From NCBI RefSeq assembly GCF_014205835.1, contig NZ_JACHCQ010000031.1, forward strand, positions 1 through 64,000: a DNA stretch of 64,000 nucleotides, read 5' to 3'. Source of the stretch: Pedobacter sp. AK013. GTDB lineage: Bacteria; Bacteroidota; Bacteroidia; Sphingobacteriales; Sphingobacteriaceae. Made by a program: the position numbers and the translations under genes. Of the stretch, positions 60,381 to 64,000 are shown piece by piece; position 1 is the first letter of the stretch; each line of letters begins with the position of its first letter. The notes beneath the pieces were generated by a model. That model searched no databases. It was not told the origin of the DNA and worked only from the letters and a program-made list of their open reading frames with translations.

Positions 60381-63047
60381 ATGAGCATATCCACCAAGTA
60401 CAATCCTGCAGAAACAGAAGATAAATGGTATAGCTATTGGCTATCTAAAAAGTTTTTTCACTCAGAACCCGATGAACGCGAGCCTTACACCATTGTAATT
60501 CCGCCACCAAACGTCACAGGTGTACTGCACATGGGGCATATGCTCAATAATACCATTCAGGATGTATTGATCCGTAAAGCCCGTATGCAAGGTAAAAATG
60601 CATGCTGGGTGCCAGGAACCGACCACGCCTCTATTGCTACTGAAGCAAAGGTTGTAGCGATGCTAAAAGAGCAGGGCATTAATAAAAAAGACCTTTCGCG
60701 GGAAGAATTTTTGAAATATGCCTGGGAGTGGAAGGAGAAATACGGGGGTATTATTTTAGAGCAGTTAAAGAAACTGGGAGCAAGCTGTGATTGGGATCGT
60801 ACCCGTTTTACCATGGAAGAAGATCTTTCTGAAGCGGTGATTGATTCATTTATCCACCTCTACAAAAAAGGTTGGATTTACCGTGGTATCCGCATGGTAA
60901 ACTGGGATCCTGCCGGTAAAACCGCGGTTTCTGATGAAGAGGTGATCCGTAAAGAGGTTAATCAAAAGTTATACTATATAAAATACCTAATTTCTGGTAC
61001 AACAGATCAGTTTTTAACGATTGCAACCACGCGCCCGGAAACCATAATGGCCGATGCAGCCATCTGTATCAACCCGAATGACGAACGTTTTACGCACCTC
61101 AAAGGCAAAAAAGTTTTTGTACCGTTGGTTAACCACGAAATTCCGGTTATTGAAGATGAATATGTAGATATCGAATTTGGAACAGGTTGTTTAAAAGTTA
61201 CACCGGCACATGATTTAAACGATTATGAACTGGGCGTAAAACACAATTTGCCGGTTACCGATATCTTAAACGATGATGGAACCTTAAATGAACTGGCGGT
61301 TATTTTAGTGGGTGAAGACAGGTTTGTTGCCCGTAAGAAAATCGCTAAAATGCTGGAAGAGGCCGGTCACTTGGATAAAGTGGAAGATTATAAATCGCAG
61401 GTTGGTTTTTCCGAACGTACTGATGCAGCCATCGAGCCAAAACTTTCTATGCAATGGTTTGTAAAGATGAAAGAGATGGCACAGCCAGCTTTGGATGATG
61501 TGTTGAATGGAGAAGTAAACCTGATTCCGAATAAATTTGAAAATACCTACCGCCACTGGATGGAAAATGTACGCGATTGGAACATTAGCCGCCAGTTATG
61601 GTGGGGGCAAAGAATTCCGGCCTGGTATGACGATAAAGGAAACTGGGTGGTTGCCAAAACCAAAGATGAAGCCTTAGAAGAATTCTGGAAGAAAAAACAT
61701 CTGAACGAGAATTGTTCGGAAGCTGAAAAAGCTGGATTCAAACATCAGTTAGCGCCATTTTTAAGACAGGATGATGACGTAATGGATACCTGGTTCTCCT
61801 CGTGGTTATGGCCAATTTCGGTTTTTGATGACTTTAAAAATCCTGAAAATAAAGACATCAATTATTATTACCCAACTAACGATCTGGTTACCGCGCCTGA
61901 AATTTTATTCTTCTGGGTGGCCCGCATGATTATGGCGGGGCATGAGTTTATGGGTAAAAAACCATTTACGAATGTATATTTAACGGGGATAGTACGCGAT
62001 AAACTGGGACGGAAAATGTCTAAATCGCTGGGCAATTCACCAGATCCGATTGGATTGATTGAAAAATATGGTGCTGATGCCGTTCGTGTGGGTATGTTAA
62101 TGTCATCTCCTGCCGGTAACGATTTAATGTTTGATGAAGCTTATTGCGAGCAGGGGCGTAATTTTGCCAGTAAAATATGGAATGCTTTCCGTTTGGTAAA
62201 AGGATGGGAGGTTGATGAAAACCTGGTGAATCCGAATACCCAGGCCATTTTGTGGTTCGAAAACCGCTTTAATGAGGCATTAGTAGAAATTGAAGCCAAC
62301 TTTAAGCAATACAGGCTGTCTGAAGCATTAATGATTACTTATAAGTTGGTTTGGGATGATTTCTGTGCCTGGTATTTAGAAATGGTTAAACCTGCTTACC
62401 AGCAGCCAATTGATGCAGATAGTTATCAGGCAACAATTGCATTCTTTGAAAATATCATCAAATTATTGCACCCGAATATGCCTTTCATTACCGAAGAGTT
62501 ATGGCATGATGATTTGTTTGCAGATCGTGGCGAAATGGACTGTTGTATTGTGGCCGAATTCCCGAAAGGTGGGGCTTTTGATGAGCAATTATTGAAAGAT
62601 GCGGAGGTAATTAAAACCGTTGTAGCTGAAATTAGAAATGTAAGGAACCAGAAACAGATTTCTCCTAAAGAAGCGCTGCCTTTAAGTATCAAAATAAATT
62701 CTGATCTTGACTATGAAAAATGGTTAAACATTGTTTTCAAACTGGCCAATGTATCAGAAGCTGAAATTGTAAACGATAAAATTGTTGGTGCAACTGCTTT
62801 TATGGCTGGTAAAGATGAATTTTTTATCCCGCTAACCGAAAACGTTGATTTAGAGGCAGAGCGCGAACGCTTAAATGCCGATTTAATTTATCTGCAGGGT
62901 TTTTTAAAATCAGTTGATTCCAAACTAAACAACGAACGCTTTGTGCAGAATGCGAAACCAGAAGTTATTGCTAACGAACGCAACAAAAAAGCCGATGCTG
63001 AGGCGAAAATCAGAATTATTGAAGAAAGTTTAGCGGTTTTAGGCTAA
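60381..63047 (+). CDS. valS: Valine--tRNA ligase
   Basis: 888-aa class I synthetase. PPPNVTGVLHMGHMLN (HIGH, near residue 40), the editing domain (TIATTRPETIMAD, near 215), GRKMSKSLGNSPDP (KMSKS, near 540), the anticodon-binding domain and a C-terminal coiled coil (ERERLNADLIYLQGFLKSVDSKL) are all present. It charges tRNA-Val and clears mischarged Thr. It has its own promoter and a following palindromic terminator. Confidence 0.97.
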   Translation: MSISTKYNPAETEDKWYSYWLSKKFFHSEPDEREPYTIVIPPPNVTGVLHMGHMLNNTIQDVLIRKARMQGKNACWVPGTDHASIATEAKVVAMLKEQGINKKDLSREEFLKYAWEWKEKYGGIILEQLKKLGASCDWDRTRFTMEEDLSEAVIDSFIHLYKKGWIYRGIRMVNWDPAGKTAVSDEEVIRKEVNQKLYYIKYLISGTTDQFLTIATTRPETIMADAAICINPNDERFTHLKGKKVFVPLVNHEIPVIEDEYVDIEFGTGCLKVTPAHDLNDYELGVKHNLPVTDILNDDGTLNELAVILVGEDRFVARKKIAKMLEEAGHLDKVEDYKSQVGFSERTDAAIEPKLSMQWFVKMKEMAQPALDDVLNGEVNLIPNKFENTYRHWMENVRDWNISRQLWWGQRIPAWYDDKGNWVVAKTKDEALEEFWKKKHLNENCSEAEKAGFKHQLAPFLRQDDDVMDTWFSSWLWPISVFDDFKNPENKDINYYYPTNDLVTAPEILFFWVARMIMAGHEFMGKKPFTNVYLTGIVRDKLGRKMSKSLGNSPDPIGLIEKYGADAVRVGMLMSSPAGNDLMFDEAYCEQGRNFASKIWNAFRLVKGWEVDENLVNPNTQAILWFENRFNEALVEIEANFKQYRLSEALMITYKLVWDDFCAWYLEMVKPAYQQPIDADSYQATIAFFENIIKLLHPNMPFITEELWHDDLFADRGEMDCCIVAEFPKGGAFDEQLLKDAEVIKTVVAEIRNVRNQKQISPKEALPLSIKINSDLDYEKWLNIVFKLANVSEAEIVNDKIVGATAFMAGKDEFFIPLTENVDLEAERERLNADLIYLQGFLKSVDSKLNNERFVQNAKPEVIANERNKKADAEAKIRIIEESLAVLG

Positions 63048-63060
63048 TAATAATCTCACA

Positions 63061-63097
63061 GACCTGTAAGGTTTTTAAAACCTTACAGGTCTCTTTA
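63061..63097. terminator. Terminator of valS, 15-bp perfect palindrome
   Basis: GACCTGTAAGGTTTT and its exact complement (63077-63091) with a single central T, followed by TCTTT. The stem is long but loop-limited, and the T run is short, so it could also be a repeat element. Confidence 0.7.
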
Positions 63098-63107
63098 ATT
63101 AAAAAAT

Positions 63108-63791
63108 ATGATACGCTCTCAGAATTTATTATGCATTTTTTCCTGCCTGTTATTATTTATTGTTTCCTGTAAGAAAGAAGGCGATAAAGAAGAGGTACTG
63201 AAATATCCCATTTCCTTAACTTATAAATCTTACAGTAAGGGAAAAATGAGGATGTGGACAATGAATGGCGAGGTACTGGATCAACAAAAAATAGCAAATT
63301 TTGCAGGAAATGCCTTTGCTAATTCATTTGATGCCAATTTTTATCAGATAAAATTTACTAAAGCCGATTCTGCAGAAATTAGATATCCACCTGCATTGGA
63401 TGGATTTTGGACTTACAAAGTTAAGGATTCTGCTAATATTGATTTTAAAGGTGATGTTCATCTGTTTCATGGAATGGTGTTTGGGAACCAAGCTACGCTT
63501 GATCGGTCTTTTCTAATATATAGAACCAGCATTTATACTCAACCTGTGAGGGTAATCAATCAACCAACATCAATTCCTCCCATTATTTACAGGGCAGATT
63601 TAGGATTTAAAGCTATGGGGAATAAAAAAGCCCTTACGATCTCTGGTTATCTTTATAAATTGCGCCTGTATAACAGAGCTGCTATTTTTAGCGGTCACAT
63701 GTTCGGTGATTTTAACGAGCGATTTTTAAACGAATTACAAGATCGTGATACTTTAGTTGTGCAGTTGACTAAAAATAATTGGGCGCTGTAA
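63108..63791 (+). CDS. Lipoprotein of unknown function
   Basis: 227 aa with a lipobox (LLLFIVSCKKE, Cys21). The mature part is beta-rich with TYKSYSKGKMRMWTMNGEVLD and DSAEIRYPPALDGFWTYKV. I recognise no family. It ends at a clear terminator; its start lies 16 nt after the valS palindrome. Confidence 0.65.
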   Translation: MIRSQNLLCIFSCLLLFIVSCKKEGDKEEVLKYPISLTYKSYSKGKMRMWTMNGEVLDQQKIANFAGNAFANSFDANFYQIKFTKADSAEIRYPPALDGFWTYKVKDSANIDFKGDVHLFHGMVFGNQATLDRSFLIYRTSIYTQPVRVINQPTSIPPIIYRADLGFKAMGNKKALTISGYLYKLRLYNRAAIFSGHMFGDFNERFLNELQDRDTLVVQLTKNNWAL

Positions 63792-63817
63792 AAAATAACC
63801 TACAAGGTATATTCAGT

Positions 63818-63849
63818 CCATTAGAAATTTAGTTTCTAATGGCTTTTTT
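63818..63849 (+). terminator. Terminator of the last lipoprotein gene
   Basis: CCATTAGAAA / TTTCTAATGG, 10-bp perfect stem with loop TTTAG and six T. Confidence 0.9.
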
Positions 63850-64000
63850 ATTTAATTCGAATAAAATTATTTGATTAAGAATAGATTATTTCAAACGTTT
63901 TCCTAAAATAGTAAAAAGATCTTATTGCAGTAAATATTAGCCATCCAGGCCTTTTATTTAAGGTTAATGTGATGGTTAACCATTATTTTAATTTAAGGTT

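Noticed and set aside
1..64000. CRISPR array, tRNA or rRNA gene
   Set aside because: No regularly spaced 25-40 bp repeats, no cloverleaf with a conserved T-arm, and no rRNA-like stretch was noticed; short tRNAs cannot be fully excluded without a covariance search.

Overview
The window is chromosomal DNA of a Bacteroidota bacterium, most likely a Sphingobacteriaceae member close to Pedobacter. The evidence is low G+C, many short lipoproteins with an L-x-x-C lipobox, Bacteroidota-type -7 promoter boxes (TAnnTTTG), and a gene set typical of the group: BshB1, DUF4294, DUF4783, DUF6588, LpxR-like and NamZ-like proteins, and a Fur gene between rsh and purA. I saw no rRNA, tRNA, CRISPR array, prophage, transposase or plasmid gene.

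Layout. Positions 1-20100 are mostly housekeeping: LpxR-like deacylase, Lon, a TPR protein, phosphoglycerate mutase, NadC, PlsY, an M48 lipoprotein protease, PabB, the rsh-fur-purA block on the minus strand, the DUF4294-gpx-bshB1 operon on the plus strand, a LEA-like protein and a glutaryl-CoA-dehydrogenase-like enzyme. Positions 20100-33400 are more accessory: lysine 6-aminotransferase, an exported chorismate mutase between two ~65-bp direct repeats, an old-yellow-enzyme gene divergent from an AraC regulator, a secreted ricin-lectin/HExxH protein, an SDR gene divergent from an HxlR regulator, a GH29 fucosidase, an SGNH hydrolase and a D-cysteine desulfhydrase-like enzyme. Positions 33400-50800 hold an outer-membrane protein, RluD plus a class IV aminotransferase, Fmt, topoisomerase IB, a triple-PAS histidine kinase, a NamZ-like lipoprotein, an FtsX/LolE permease, TruA with two lipoproteins, YchJ, a four-gene AI-2E transporter/98-aa/DoxX/MazG operon and an aldo/keto reductase. 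Positions 51300-64000 hold MnmD, MmcQ/YjbR, DinB, DUF2625, an M13 peptidase, a Zn/Cd P-type ATPase, two tandem Uma2 nuclease-like genes, ValS and a terminal lipoprotein.

How the genes work together. Thiol and redox functions cluster (bacillithiol deacetylase with a thiol peroxidase). Stringent response, metal or peroxide regulation and purine synthesis lie in one co-oriented block. The two regulator/enzyme pairs (AraC-OYE, HxlR-SDR) look like small inducible detoxification modules. RluD and the class IV aminotransferase are cotranscribed, and the latter may supply the aminodeoxychorismate lyase step that goes with PabB elsewhere in the window.

The least explained signal is in intergenic DNA. 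It comprises several tracts of degenerate 7-8-nt tandem repeats, often touching gene 3' ends; a dispersed palindromic family around CGTCATGCTGAA; and a longer nested repeat at 50901-51320 with a partial relative at 36532-36670. I found no clear new defence or mobile system, and coding content is mostly conventional. Hairpin and motif positions were counted by eye and may be off by one or two bases.
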